DNA of 64,000 nt from Obelidium mucronatum (taxonomy: Eukaryota; Chytridiomycota; Chytridiomycetes; Chytridiales; Chytriomycetaceae). The stretch covers positions 27,162 to 91,161 of the forward strand of contig JAIVFH010000124.1 of assembly GCA_025765595.1 (NCBI GenBank), in the 5' to 3' direction. This document shows, piece by piece, positions 33,107-43,382 of this stretch (position 1 is the stretch's first letter; each line of letters starts with the position of its first letter). The notes below the pieces were generated by a model. That model did no database searches and was not told the DNA's origin. It saw nothing but the letters and a program-made list of their open reading frames with translations. The translations under genes were made by a program, and so were the position numbers.

Positions 33107-34947
33107 AAGTTGTAGGGGTTGGGGATGTCCGTGATGGACTTGGATGGTGGGTGGTAGCCGCTGATGTGGCCTATGGCGCCCTTAGGGGCTAGGAAGGCCT
33201 TGTGGACTGCCTTTTGGTTGAGCTGGGCCCACCAGCTGTCCATCATCTCGGGGACCACCAAGGCTGCGGCGGCATGTGATTGCAGTAGGTATTGGACCGC
33301 TGGTGCAATCATGGAGAATGGGGGGAAGACATAGGCTACGTCTGTCCGGCGGAGGGAGACTGAGAGCAGGTTGGTTCCTGTTGCTCCTGGAGATTCGTAT
33401 CGGCTGTAAAAGCGCGGGAGCTTGGTGTTGCTGGAGGACGCCATGCCGTCGAGGTTGCATTCTCTTCCTATAGCGGACATGGTGATGGCTTGTACCCTCT
33501 GAAATGTGGATTGGGAAAGCCGGTAGTCATTCCGTGGATCCTCCCGGGTGATTCCATCTGCGACGTCATTCTCCTCTGAGCGGAGGTGGTGGATGATGAG
33601 TTTGCAATTGATGTGGCGGCAGAGGCGCCAGATGAGGGTGAGGAAGCCATTGATGGTTGGAGAAGTTGAAGAGCCCTTGTTGAGGCAGTGTACCGCAACC
33701 ATGCTGTCTAGCCAGACATCAACCCATTTGTTGTGTAGCTCATCCTTGAATTGGCAAAGAGCAGCGAACAAGGCAAAGACTTCGCGGGCGTTGATGGATA
33801 CACCTGCGCTGGGGAGAAGGTAGTCAGGGACCTCCTCTCCTTCGTGGCGAGTGCCACCCTCGGTGACCAGGACGCCACCATGGCGGTTGTCATTGGCGTC
33901 CGTGTTGAGTTTGGGTCTAGCATCAATGGTGACATGCATGGGTGAGAGCCACTCAGCGCCACGCCAGTGTTCGGGGTGGGAAGGGTCTACACACAGCCAT
34001 TCCTGGAGCTCGGTTCGTAGGAGAGGCGAGATGGGGATCGAACGGCCTCTTGTCTGGGACGACAGGGCTGTGTACTGGTGGCGTGTGAAAGCCATGCCGC
34101 CCTGGAGGGCAAAGGACAGATGAACGCATTTGCCCACAAATGATTCGAGGGCAGCGTATTGGACAGTGGGTTGGTGGATGAAGGAATGGAGGAGCGTCAA
34201 GAAGCGGGCCCGTTTGTCTGCCGGGAGCTCGAGGCGCCGCTCCAACAGCATGAGTATAAAGCCCAGGTACCTGGGGGTGGATGATGGTAGGACTTGGGAC
34301 TTGCGGCCAAAGAATAGGCCCAGTTCAGTGCCCAGGATCAAAAGGACATAGACAGAGTTGCTGACTCGCTCAGGTGGCGAATTGGCACCCAGGAGTTCTC
34401 CCAGGCCGAAATCGTCAAAGAATACCATCAGTGGCATGTTGTAGGAGCGCAGGTAGCGGACAATTGCATCAGTGAGGATGAAGCAGACAAAGGAGGCGCT
34501 GTTCCAGCCAAATACGAGGACTGTGGAGACAAAGAATGTCCAGATCCCGTTTCGTTTCCAACGGAAACCAAAGTACTTTTGGGAACTGGGGGCGAGGCGG
34601 AAGTTGTAGTAGCATGCCTTGACGTCTACTACTGCCATGTGTGTGCCGATCCATTGGCTGAGTTGGCGGAGCGACTCGGGGTGGTGGGAGGGTGCAACTG
34701 TGTATTCATTTAGGCGGCGAAGGTCAGCAATTCGGCGCGGCTTGGTGGGCTCAACGCCGATGGGGTAAACCACATGTGGTGGGTTGGTTGTGTCGCATGG
34801 GCCCAATGGAATGCAGGCGCCGGAGCGGAGGTCATTCTCAAGCTCAGTGCTGAGGAATGCTGTTAGGTGGGGTGGGGTGCCACTGTGGTTGTCTTGAAAG
34901 AGTTTGGGAGGGCGGGCGTCAGACTTCCAGAAGTCATTGATGTCCAC
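33085..34947 (-). CDS. Ngaro/DIRS reverse transcriptase-RNase H
   Basis: 620 codons. RT motifs include RRIADLRRLNEYT, VVDVKACYYNFRLAPSSQKYFGFRW and the catalytic MVFFDDFGLGE (FFDD for YxDD). RNase H has its acidic residues in LNTDANDNRHGG, SINAREVFALFAAL and VDVWLDSMVAVH. No protease or integrase is present, as expected for YR retrotransposons, and no methyltransferase domain as in DIRS was seen. The start is approximate; the frame may be translated together with gag or from its own ATG. Confidence 0.85.
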   Translation of the reverse strand: MDINDFWKSDARPPKLFQDNHSGTPPHLTAFLSTELENDLRSGACIPLGPCDTTNPPHVVYPIGVEPTKPRRIADLRRLNEYTVAPSHHPESLRQLSQWIGTHMAVVDVKACYYNFRLAPSSQKYFGFRWKRNGIWTFFVSTVLVFGWNSASFVCFILTDAIVRYLRSYNMPLMVFFDDFGLGELLGANSPPERVSNSVYVLLILGTELGLFFGRKSQVLPSSTPRYLGFILMLLERRLELPADKRARFLTLLHSFIHQPTVQYAALESFVGKCVHLSFALQGGMAFTRHQYTALSSQTRGRSIPISPLLRTELQEWLCVDPSHPEHWRGAEWLSPMHVTIDARPKLNTDANDNRHGGVLVTEGGTRHEGEEVPDYLLPSAGVSINAREVFALFAALCQFKDELHNKWVDVWLDSMVAVHCLNKGSSTSPTINGFLTLIWRLCRHINCKLIIHHLRSEENDVADGITREDPRNDYRLSQSTFQRVQAITMSAIGRECNLDGMASSSNTKLPRFYSRYESPGATGTNLLSVSLRRTDVAYVFPPFSMIAPAVQYLLQSHAAAALVVPEMMDSWWAQLNQKAVHKAFLAPKGAIGHISGYHPPSKSITDIPNPYNLWCFILQ

Positions 34948-35290
34948 ACCGTGTTCTACAATCTTGAGGATCAGCTTCTCATGAGGGGAGAAGGCAGCTA
35001 CCTTGCGCCAGGTTTCCAGGCGCGAGGCATCAACATTTCCTGCACGGAAGGCGTCGGGGCTCGGTAGGAACAGGTTGGCAGGGTTGCCGGATGCTCGGCC
35101 GGCCAGGACCTCTGCAATTGGGGGGTCGGGTGGGACTGGGTCCTTTGATATGGCATTGTCGCCAAAAATACGTTGGAAGATGACACTATTTGGAATGGTC
35201 TAGGAAAGGCAGTTAACAAATGCACAAAGAAGTGGCCAGTAGAGGGCTTTATTTGGGGAGGACGGTTGGGGAATGGTGCCCTTTGGGCGG

Positions 35291-36968
35291 TCATTCAGTT
35301 GGGCGGCGGTCACTGCGGCTGCTGCCGCCGTTGTTGCTGCGGTCGTAGGGCTTGGACCGTGGCTGGCACTGGGAACGGGTGCAGCTGTTTTGACCGCAGG
35401 TACTGCGACAATCTTGCTCCTTGTGGGAGGCGATGTTGGTGCGGCGGCAGTGGTTGCAGCCATGGCGGCCGTTGCTGGTCCAACTAGTGTTGCGCCTGCG
35501 GTCGCCAGTGGGGCGAGAGGCCTCCGTGATCTTCGCTTGCTGGATGGCATAGCGGTCGATCTTGGCGGCCCACGCTGTTGGGAGACTGTTGCGTGCCGGT
35601 TCCTCCTTGAGGTGGTCCATGAGGAACCTTTGGGTCTGTTGAGGAGGGACACTCTTTTGGATGGAGTAGTCGGTGATTCTGGCTGCAGTGGTGTACTCGT
35701 CGAATGCTTGCATGTCGGTGATGATCGATGCAGAGTTGAGGATGGCCTCGATGGCCTGGCGGATGTCCGCGTTGCTGGAGTAGCCCAGCGTGGTGATTGT
35801 TGCGCGGAACGACTCGTCGAGCATGTCGAAGCGTACCTGAAGACAAACGGGTCAGTCAGGGGAGAGGTGGAGTGGGCAAAGGGTGGTGTAGGGGGGGTTC
35901 CCTTAGAGTGGGAGCATGGGTCCTAACACGCCGCCATCAGGAGCCGATCCCTGATGGGTGCCTCTGTGCGGCGAGAGGGCTTAGGGTGGGGAGCGCGGAG
36001 CTCGTGAAAATGAGCGCGAAGCTCGCAAGGGTGAGCGCGAAGCTCGCAAAGGTGAGCGTGAAGCTCGAGGAGATGAACGCGAGGCTCGTAATGGCGAGCG
36101 CGCAGCTCGTAGAAAAGGAGCGCGGTCTCGTAAATACGAGGGCAAGGCTCGTGGAGGTGGGCGCTGAAGCGCGGAAGTGCCGAAGGAGTGAGCGCAAGGC
36201 TCGTAACGGTGAACGCGCGGTTCGTAGGAAGAAGCGCGGGCTCGTAGGTACGAGGACAAGGCTCGCAGGTGTGAGCGCGGGGCTCGCAGTGAGGGACTGG
36301 TAGCCGGCCCACGATGATACGGCCTAGCCGCTGGAGGAGGTCGCCCGGGACGGTTGCCGCTCCGTCGCGCCGGGACACGAGATAAGAGAGAGAAAAGAGA
36401 GAAGGGTATGAAGAACGAAAGGTTGACTAACCTGAAGCCTGGACGTGTCCTTGGGAGTTGCGGCGGTGGGTGCTTCGTCTTCGGAGGTAGCCTCGTTGTC
36501 GGATGCGGGATCGTCGTCGGCGGCGGCGGGTTCGTGGCGAGGGCGTGGGCGGTGTTGCTGTGGTTGTTGCTGTGGTTGTTGCTGCTGTTGCTGCTGTGGG
36601 GCGCGGGCGGCACGGGCAGCGGTGATCGTAGCGCGGAAGCCTTCCATGCGGCGGGGAGGTGGTGGCAACGGTGGCACTACTGCGTTGTCGATGTTGCCGT
36701 CGCGGATGGCGGTGTACTCCTCCCAGTCTGGGTCTTCCTGGACTGGAATGACCGCGACCGGAACGTTGAGCCTAAAAACACCGTCCCAGTCTGCTCTGGG
36801 GTTGGCGTTGTCCGGGTGGTCGACCAGGGCACGGAAGACTACATCGGCGGTGGAGCCGACTGGGAGGCCCATAAGGCTGGTAATGACTCTTACCACGTCG
36901 TCCTGGAGGGTACTGAAGCGCATGGTCAGCACGTTCGTTTGCGCGGGGGTGGGGTTGGGGGCGGCCAT
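35291..36968 (-). CDS. Ngaro gag-like protein with zinc knuckle, two exons
   Basis: Exon 1 (36968-36432, MAAPNPTPAQTNVLT) is joined over a 595-bp intron (35837-36431) to exon 2 (35836-35291), giving 360 aa in phase. Exon 1 has a poly-Gln run and an acidic stretch. Exon 2 has a helical region (LGYSSNADIRQAIEAI) and a CX2CX7HX4C knuckle (CNHCRRTNIASHKEQDC). An alternative upstream start within repeat A1 (37073) is also open. The intron is far longer than others in this window because it contains a minisatellite. Confidence 0.65.
35980..36300. repeat. Minisatellite, about 13 units of 21 bp, in the Ngaro gag intron
   Basis: Degenerate units of the type gagcgcgaagctcgcaaaggt. Because 21 is a multiple of three, every frame gives repetitive peptides, which explains long spurious ORFs here. 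Confidence 0.7.
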
Positions 36969-37002
36969 TCGAGCGGGAGCGGTAGCGAGCGGTGTGAAGG
37001 GG

Positions 37003-37111
37003 TTTGGAAAAAGGAAAATGCTGTAAATTGGTAATTTACGGCTTTTCCAGGCTTGACTGGCGGGATCTCTCAATATATCTATCCCGCACAGTCAACCCTC
37101 AAACGCGTATT
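37003..37111 (-). repeat. Ngaro split repeat A1
   Basis: About 109 bp ending tcaaacgcgtatt, matching 31504-31621 almost exactly. Outer end of the element. Confidence 0.8.
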
Positions 37112-37375
37112 ACTTGATTAATTGCCAATGATTAATTAAGGCTTGGTGATTAAATCAGGTTCAGTGGAGGTCATGTGATTGTCACGTGATGGTGCCTTCC
37201 CCTTGATCGTGTGAATCGCTTGAGAGTTGTGTCTTTCTGTGCGGTCTTGCGTTATTACACCCTGTGTCAGATTCTTACTGACTAAAACACTCGTCCCTCG
37301 CTCAACCATTGAAATGGCAAAGCAAGGATAAAGTGAAACCTTCATAGGCGGATATGTAATAATCGAACAAGTGCG

Positions 37376-37442
37376 CAGAGCAGGTCTTGAACCTGGGTTG
37401 TCTTGGTAGCAGACTTGAGCTCTGACCATTGAGCTAAGTGGT
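37376..37442 (-). other. tRNA-derived sequence (pseudo-tRNA or SINE head)
   Basis: On the reverse strand: A box tagctcaatggtcagagc with a perfect GCTC/GAGC D-stem, then a GTCT/AGAC anticodon stem and the B box GGTTCAAGACC. The acceptor arms do not pair, so it is not a functional tRNA gene. Confidence 0.5.
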
Positions 37443-37639
37443 TGGTTTTCTTGTGTACTTTTGAACTTGAATAAATAGTTGGATTGTTCTATATGAGTTG
37501 TATGTTTAAAATATGAAGTTTTCTAGGTTCTAGAATCGAAATCGAATTGAATTGAATAGAGTTGACTTAGCATTATTGGGGGCAAATCACGACTAGCCCC
37601 AATGCGTATCGCGGAAGTCAATCTTGAATCGTGCATTGT

Positions 37640-38310
37640 TAAATTGTAATCGCGGTAAGAGACATCATGCCAAATTTGGCACGTAGTTTCTTGAATTGAT
37701 CGCGTCCAAGACACTTGGTGAGTAAATCGGCTGGCTGGTCAGCGGTCTTGATCCAAGTGACCTTGACTTGTTTTAAATTGACCAGTTCGCGAATATAGTG
37801 GTATCGAATATTGATGTGCTTGGATCGATGGGAGAATACATCGTTATTACATTGATGAATTGTAGACTGGTTATCTTCGAATACTTGAATTGGTTTTTCG
37901 AGTGGTATGTTGAGTGTATCGTATAGCTGAATAAATGATTGTAGTTCGCGTCCTAATTCGCTGATAGACATATATTCGGCTTCTGTAGATGATAGTGGAG
38001 TGACTGGAGTCTTGGTTGATTTCCAGCTGATGACGCCATCCGCGAGAACAACCATGTAGCCAAGCTGTGACTTCGCTTCGTGGTGGATGTTGTACGCGGC
38101 GTCGCTGTAGCCGATAGGACTTGAATTGCCTTGTTTAGAGTAGAAGATACCGTGGTCTTGGGTATCATGGATGTAGCGGAAGACACGCATGAGGTCTTCC
38201 CAGTGTTGCTGAGATGGTTTGCTGGAGAAGATAGATAGAAAAGAGATTGCTGTAGAGATGTCCGGGCGAGTGTTGATAGCTGCGCCGTTACATTGACTAC
38301 AACACCATGA
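37640..38310 (-). pseudogene. Copia RT/RNase H C-terminal remnant, different family
   Basis: The reverse strand reads AAINTRPDISTAISFLS, then IGYSDAAYNIHHEAKSQ, LSSTEAEYMSISELGRE, FEDNQSTIHQ, HINIRYHYIRE and ADLLTKCLG. This is the end of a copia pol with its RNase H. It differs from the 51421 family. There are no LTRs beside it and it begins abruptly near 38310. Confidence 0.8.
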
Positions 38311-38350
38311 AGCAAAAAATGGGAGTAGGTGTGCTGATAGGACTGGTCTG

Positions 38351-40453
38351 TTCCAATAAAATAAAATTATTGGAAGGCATGAAGACAGAATTAACAAAAT
38401 ATTCTGGGAAGCTGCACATGGCCATGATGACCTAGTTTCTGCTGACGCATGTGTTTGAGTTGTCAAGGGCAGCGCAGCAGCACTGGGGAACCATGTTCAC
38501 CAAGACTGGTTTTTTGCTGTCGCAGAATTAATTGTCCACAAGCTGAAAGCAGACCTGGCGGCTGGTGCGCGTGGTACTGGAGTTTTTTCCATTGAGGCAA
38601 AAGAGGCACAAAGTGCACTGATTGGTCAGTTCCACCCAGAGTCACCTCTTAGTCACCTTCAATGATTAGCCTTTGCTGCACAACAAAGAACAAGGTATGG
38701 GTGTTTTGTACAGAGACTTTGGAGTCACAGCTGCAGATTCAGCAGACATTGCTGCAGAGTAATTGCCAGTACCCATACTCCCTGTTGAGGTTGTCCAGTG
38801 CATCTATTTGTTTGTTGATCCGTGCCAGGCACCTGCATCAAGGACTTGTCTCCGTAACTTGTGATGCAGGCTCAAGCAAGTGTTCACCAAACCATGCAGT
38901 CACAGTGTATTGTCCATCACACACCTCTTCCGCGGTGCCGTGTGATTCTGCATGAGTTTGGCACGCTGTTGCAGCTTGAGTTGCTCAACCTGGACCTGTG
39001 CAATGTTGAGGACACCATGCCTGTCAAGATTGCCTTTTTGCTGGTCCTGGCTTCCCTCAATCTGCACAGCTGCAAACCCGTCCCTTAAGTCTCTGAATTA
39101 AAAGGCCAGGTTTGGTCAAGCTGCATCAACTTATTAATTGCGAAAGCTTCCAATAAAATAGAATTATTGGAAGAAGGGTTAACCCTAAACCCCAACCAAC
39201 CTTTGTCATCTGGCTCTTTTCCATTCAGCTGACCTGCTTCCAATAAAATGAAGCTATTGGAAGGTGATCAGACACACTTACTTGTATTGTATTGGCAAAG
39301 TGGAAAATAACTTCTTTGTGACAACTAATGTGGAGCTGTGGTTTAATGTAAATTAGGCAGTATTTTTACTCTTTGAAGTTTCCAATAATCTTGGATTATT
39401 GGAAGACAACAGCATTTCACCCTGCATGCTGCAGGCTCATTTGTATCCAGCTAACACCCAATCAACAGAATTTCAGCAAGCTTTGAAACAATTATGGAAC
39501 CTATGAGTACTGGACACTCCAAAGGTGGGTATCTGAAGCATAGTCCTTTTACAGCCAGCCGCTTTTTTAAGGTAATTTAGCAACATATGAGACACTGAGG
39601 ATGGCACCATGTCCTTACTACAGCTCGGTTTGTTGTTTATGAGTCAGTGTAGCAGCTGCTGTTGTCTTGTTTTTTTGCACACAATTCAAATTGCTTGGTT
39701 TTCATTTATGATTTCACAGTGCTTGGCAGGTGCTTGGTTTGGGCGGGAAAAGTATAAAAGAAGACCAACCCCCCCCTCCAGAATTTCTCATCTGTGTACT
39801 TTGAACCAAACTTTTTATCATAATACTTTAAATTTCTTCTCCATAACTCTTTGCCTATGCTTCAAACCATAACTCCATGGCAGAAGTAGAAGGCAGATTC
39901 CAATAGACGGTCTTGGTATTTTAACTTTGATTTGCCAACTAGCATGTTAAGTTTGAAATCTTCAGGACATTTTGGGAGGTGGTTCTTTTTCCAATAAAAG
40001 TTGACTTTTTGGAAAACAAAGAATTCTTCCAATATTTACTTGCTTGCATCACTGCTTTGACATAACTATTTTACTAAACAAAAAATTATTTAGATTGTTT
40101 GGTATTCAACTGAATTCTTTCAACGTAGGAATGTTTCTTCCTAGTTTGTCCTCATTTGAATGCAATCAAGATGAATGTTGACCAAATTGCTATCACAGAA
40201 GTAGCAGAAGAAGTGATTAGTCATCAAGATGATAAATGGAAAAAGAAATCCAGTTTCATTAGGGGATCCTTTGAATATTTCAGGAATGTTGGAAATTATA
40301 CCTTCTTGTTGATGACTCTTGTCATTTCCAATAATCTGTGGTTATTGGAAACTGAATTCAATGAAACAGGAACTAAAAATTGAAGTCAATTCTTCATGTC
40401 AAATATCCGCAAACTCTGGTGAGTGACTTCCAATATTTTGTAATTATTGGAAA
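38351..40453. repeat. Seven dispersed copies of the TTCCAATA palindrome
   Basis: Copies at 38351-38375, 39147-39173, 39237-39263, 39380-39404, 39987-40015 (degenerate), 40325-40351 and 40427-40453. Arms are conserved (TTCCAATA and TATTGGAA) while the centre varies. The sequence between copies shows no recognisable gene; short open frames at 38662-39088 and 39609-39872 have no motif. Confidence 0.7.
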
Positions 40454-40592
40454 CTGAGTTTCTTAACAGTAGCGTTTATTGACAAATCAATGAAATAGGG
40501 GGGCCATCACTTTATTATAATGGTGGCACAGCAAAATGTTGCCGCACAGAGAAAAAGGATGTGTAGCTTTATAGCTGAGGCTGAAAAGGATT

Positions 40593-41358
40593 GGTTAAAG
40601 AAAGCAAAATGCTTTATGAAACTTTGCTGATTGCTTACCCGAACCGACAAGGCGCAAGCGCGATAGCCGCTCAGAAACTTGTGTCTCGAAAAATGAAGCT
40701 GCAACTGAGAAGATTTATCAGTTACATGAGACTAGACCAAATGAGTTCTCACGTAACCGATATTTACAATAAGGCACTTCAAGAAGATATCGAAGATTCA
40801 ATTGAGTGGGCCTGACCTCCTAATTGGTTTAAACAAAATGTTAACCGATCATAAAATAGACCAACTCCAGATAAATCAGAACTCACTGTTTCAGACAAAT
40901 ATCCCAGACGTTCCAAAGGGTGGAAAACGCGGGAGAGACCAATTGTCGCAAGCAACTGAGAATGGAAATGGAAAGAAACAGAAAGGGAACAACTCACCTT
41001 TTTTTTTTTTGGTTTCGATGTGAATGTATTTTGTAATTAACACTTTGTCGAACAACTACTTCTCCCCAATTTCTCAGAACAGTATAGTTAGGCCCGGCTC
41101 ACATTCTGGACAGCAAGTGACTTTGCACCCCAACCCCCCTTGTAGACCTCCCGTCTACTTCCTCTTTTTCTCGGGCACCTTCCACTCTACTCTGTAGTTC
41201 AGAAGTGCAGGTCTCCTATTAGGGCTCCTGAACTACCACCAACTTCATTTTTGGTTCCACCAGGGTTTGAACCGGGAACCTGCAGCACATCGGCATCAGG
41301 TCTTAACCACCTGAGCCATTGATCCCCAAGGGAACAACTCACCAAGTTCAACGGGTGA
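40593..41358 (+). pseudogene. Copia gag fragment interrupted by a SINE
   Basis: Matches the 51421 copy from the equivalent of 52846 to about 53264 (KESKMLYETLLIAYPNRQG, KLQLRRFISYMRLDQMS). An extra base near 40807 shifts the frame. It resumes after the SINE with the duplicated gag bases and then leaves the copia sequence. Confidence 0.8.
40999..41327 (-). mobile_element. tRNA-derived SINE with poly-A tail and 16-bp target duplication
   Basis: Flanked by exact direct repeats aagggaacaactcacc at 40983-40998 and 41328-41343. The + strand starts with 12 T, which is the poly-A tail of a reverse-strand element. The other end has an A box (tggctcaggtggttaaga) and a B box (ggttcaaaccc) on the reverse strand. 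This is the structure of a SINE mobilised by target-primed reverse transcription. Length 329 bp. Confidence 0.85.
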
Positions 41359-42724
41359 TGTACTCATTCTACAACCGCAACACTGTCATCCTCGTAGACC
41401 AAGATGAAACCCCAGACGAAAGGAAAGCAAGGGAACTGCCTAAGACATTAGTGGTTAAAGACGTTGGACGACTCAGAGATGCCAAAGACTGGAGAGATGC
41501 AATCAGGACGCTGGGCAACGCAGTGGTATACTAAAAAGAGAGGTCAAACAGACGAGAAGAGAAGAACAATGGAGAGAATGGAGGCTGCGATCTGACCAGG
41601 GGGAAAGAAAACGGAAAACCCGACTGGACTCCACCCACCTACCAACTGGAAGTAGTTCTAAAAAGTGAAGACGATGCCAAAAGACTGGATATGACAAAGG
41701 TAAGAGAAGCAACCAAAGAACGCACCAAACACACAAGTGATAACCATCAATGGCAACAGTACCACCAAGCAAAATCAAACACCACAAGTGTATTCGTAAG
41801 AAGAGTAGTTAAAATGGGTAACAGCAAAATATACCGAGAACGGGACGACTGCAGACACTGCCGGGGCGATCACTTACCCAAAACTGCAGAACACACAAAG
41901 AAGAAGTCGCAAAAAGGATGGAACACCTGAGGAACCCGGACAGCTACTACAGCATGAGCGGATACGAAGTAGCGGAAATCATGAAAGACCTGGCTGACAT
42001 GGCTGCAAAAAAAGCCCAACCAACGTCCAAAACCCGGGGTGTGACCATCTGGAAATCAAGATACCCCGGGAGCTACTACCATACGCGGGAAACCGAAACA
42101 ACAAAAGAAGCTGCGAAGACGGATTACCACCTCCACAAAACCTGGAGCCAACCATCAGAATTCTGTCGAAAGCGGAAAAAGCTGCGATCAGACAAAAAAC
42201 TGCTGAGGCGGCACAACAGCAGAACTCGGGAATGGAAGCAAAAGCAGCAAGAAACGGAAAACTCCAACCACAACCGCTCACCAAACACATGAAGGAGATG
42301 TTGGCAATTTATGTAAAAGAGGAAGTTGAAGAGCAGATGCGAAGATGGGGGGGGAGAACAGGAAAACAACCGCGAAGAGAGATGGGCAGCAATGCGCAAC
42401 CAACTCCAAGAAAAGATTGCCCAAACAATGGAGGAATGGAAAAGCGGGTACACTTATAGCACCGAAAAGGAAGGGCGGGAACTGGAAAACCTGAGAGAGA
42501 CTGCCAAGGAAGTAACCGGGAATGCAACTACCAAATGGATGGAGGCCATGACAAAACCACTTACCGACATGGCAGAGAAACTCCGCGTGCTAGATGTAGA
42601 AGTAATGGTTAACGCCAAGGGAGCGCGCGATGAGGGAAGTGTGGGGAACCAACTCTACGTAGAGTTGTCGAGACAATGGGGGACGACTTCTACGCCCTCG
42701 ACAGTATGGAGTGTGGGAAAAAAT
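41359..42724 (+). pseudogene. Decayed coiled-coil ORF
   Basis: A series of open stretches in alternating frames: DERKARELPKTLVVKDVGRL, a possible CRHCRGDH cluster near 41850, HLRNPDSYYSMSGYEVAEIM, AKAARNGKLQPQPLTKHMKE and NQLQEKIAQTMEEWKSGY. A run of eight G near 42345-42353 is one frameshift point. The composition (Lys, Glu, Gln) suggests a coiled-coil, gag- or ORF1-like protein. I cannot name the family. Confidence 0.4.
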
Positions 42725-42739
42725 TAAAAAACAAAATTT

Positions 42740-42900
42740 TTACACACAACACATTATTTTCCACACCACCAAAAAAAAGACGCGCAACAGTTTTCATTTT
42801 TCCAACACCAAAATGTTTCAGCGCAACACCGAAAATGTTTTCGCAACACCAAAAGTCTTTCGCAACACCAAAATCCAGATCCACACCAGCCGCAATATCC
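42740..42900. repeat. Short degenerate repeats based on cgcaacaccaaaa
   Basis: Five or so units of about 18-22 bp containing caacaccaaaa, directly after the decayed ORF. Could be part of a leader or LTR; origin unknown. Confidence 0.45.
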
Positions 42901-43382
42901 GCAAACACTAGGAGAAGAATGTTTTGGTATGGTGAGAGAATTGGACTTGTCGTTATGAAGTTTATTGAACATTCTTTAGTGGTGATTGACCTACATATGA
43001 ACAGCAAGAATGCCACAGAGTTTTGCTGGCCAGTTTAAATCAAATCGAAGCGTCAATGCTGGGATTCTGTCGACATCGATGCCAACGTTTTTACACCCTG
43101 CCGACGTTCAGCCAATTGTTGTCCATCCCACGTATCCTGAGAGATCAACAGCTGATGACCATCGGATTAAATCCCCGAGGATTTTCTGTCTGGACATCCG
43201 ATTTGCCTTTTTCAAATTAAAACTGGAGAATGTTCAACAAAGGCCACAAACTATGTGCAGGGACATGTAGTGGGATGTTTATGCCCAATTTATTGCACTT
43301 TGGACTTTGTTCGGACTGTCTTAGGAGGTTAGTTGCTTATCTGCGTCTGTTTAAATTATTTTCTTTTTAACAACGTCTCCAG

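Larger units (their letters stand above)
31227..37111 (-). mobile_element. Ngaro-like tyrosine-recombinase retrotransposon, 5.9 kb
   Basis: Reverse-strand order is repeat A1 (about 37111-37003), gag, RT-RNase H, tyrosine recombinase, repeat B1 (31667-31622), repeat A2 (31621-31504) and repeat B2 (31272-31227). The A1-ORFs-B1-A2-B2 layout is the split direct repeat structure of Ngaro-type elements, which insert by a tyrosine recombinase and leave no target duplication. B2 is followed inward by a hairpin with arms gacgctccc and gggagcgtc. All three ORFs look open, so this copy may be recent. Confidence 0.85.

Noticed and set aside
35273..37034. Several long + and - strand ORFs rich in Ala, Gly, Arg
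   Set aside because: They come from the 21-bp minisatellite and GC-rich gag sequence; the spliced gag frame with a zinc knuckle is preferred.
37376..37442. Functional tRNA gene on the reverse strand
   Set aside because: D-arm is good but acceptor ends do not pair and position 33 is not T.
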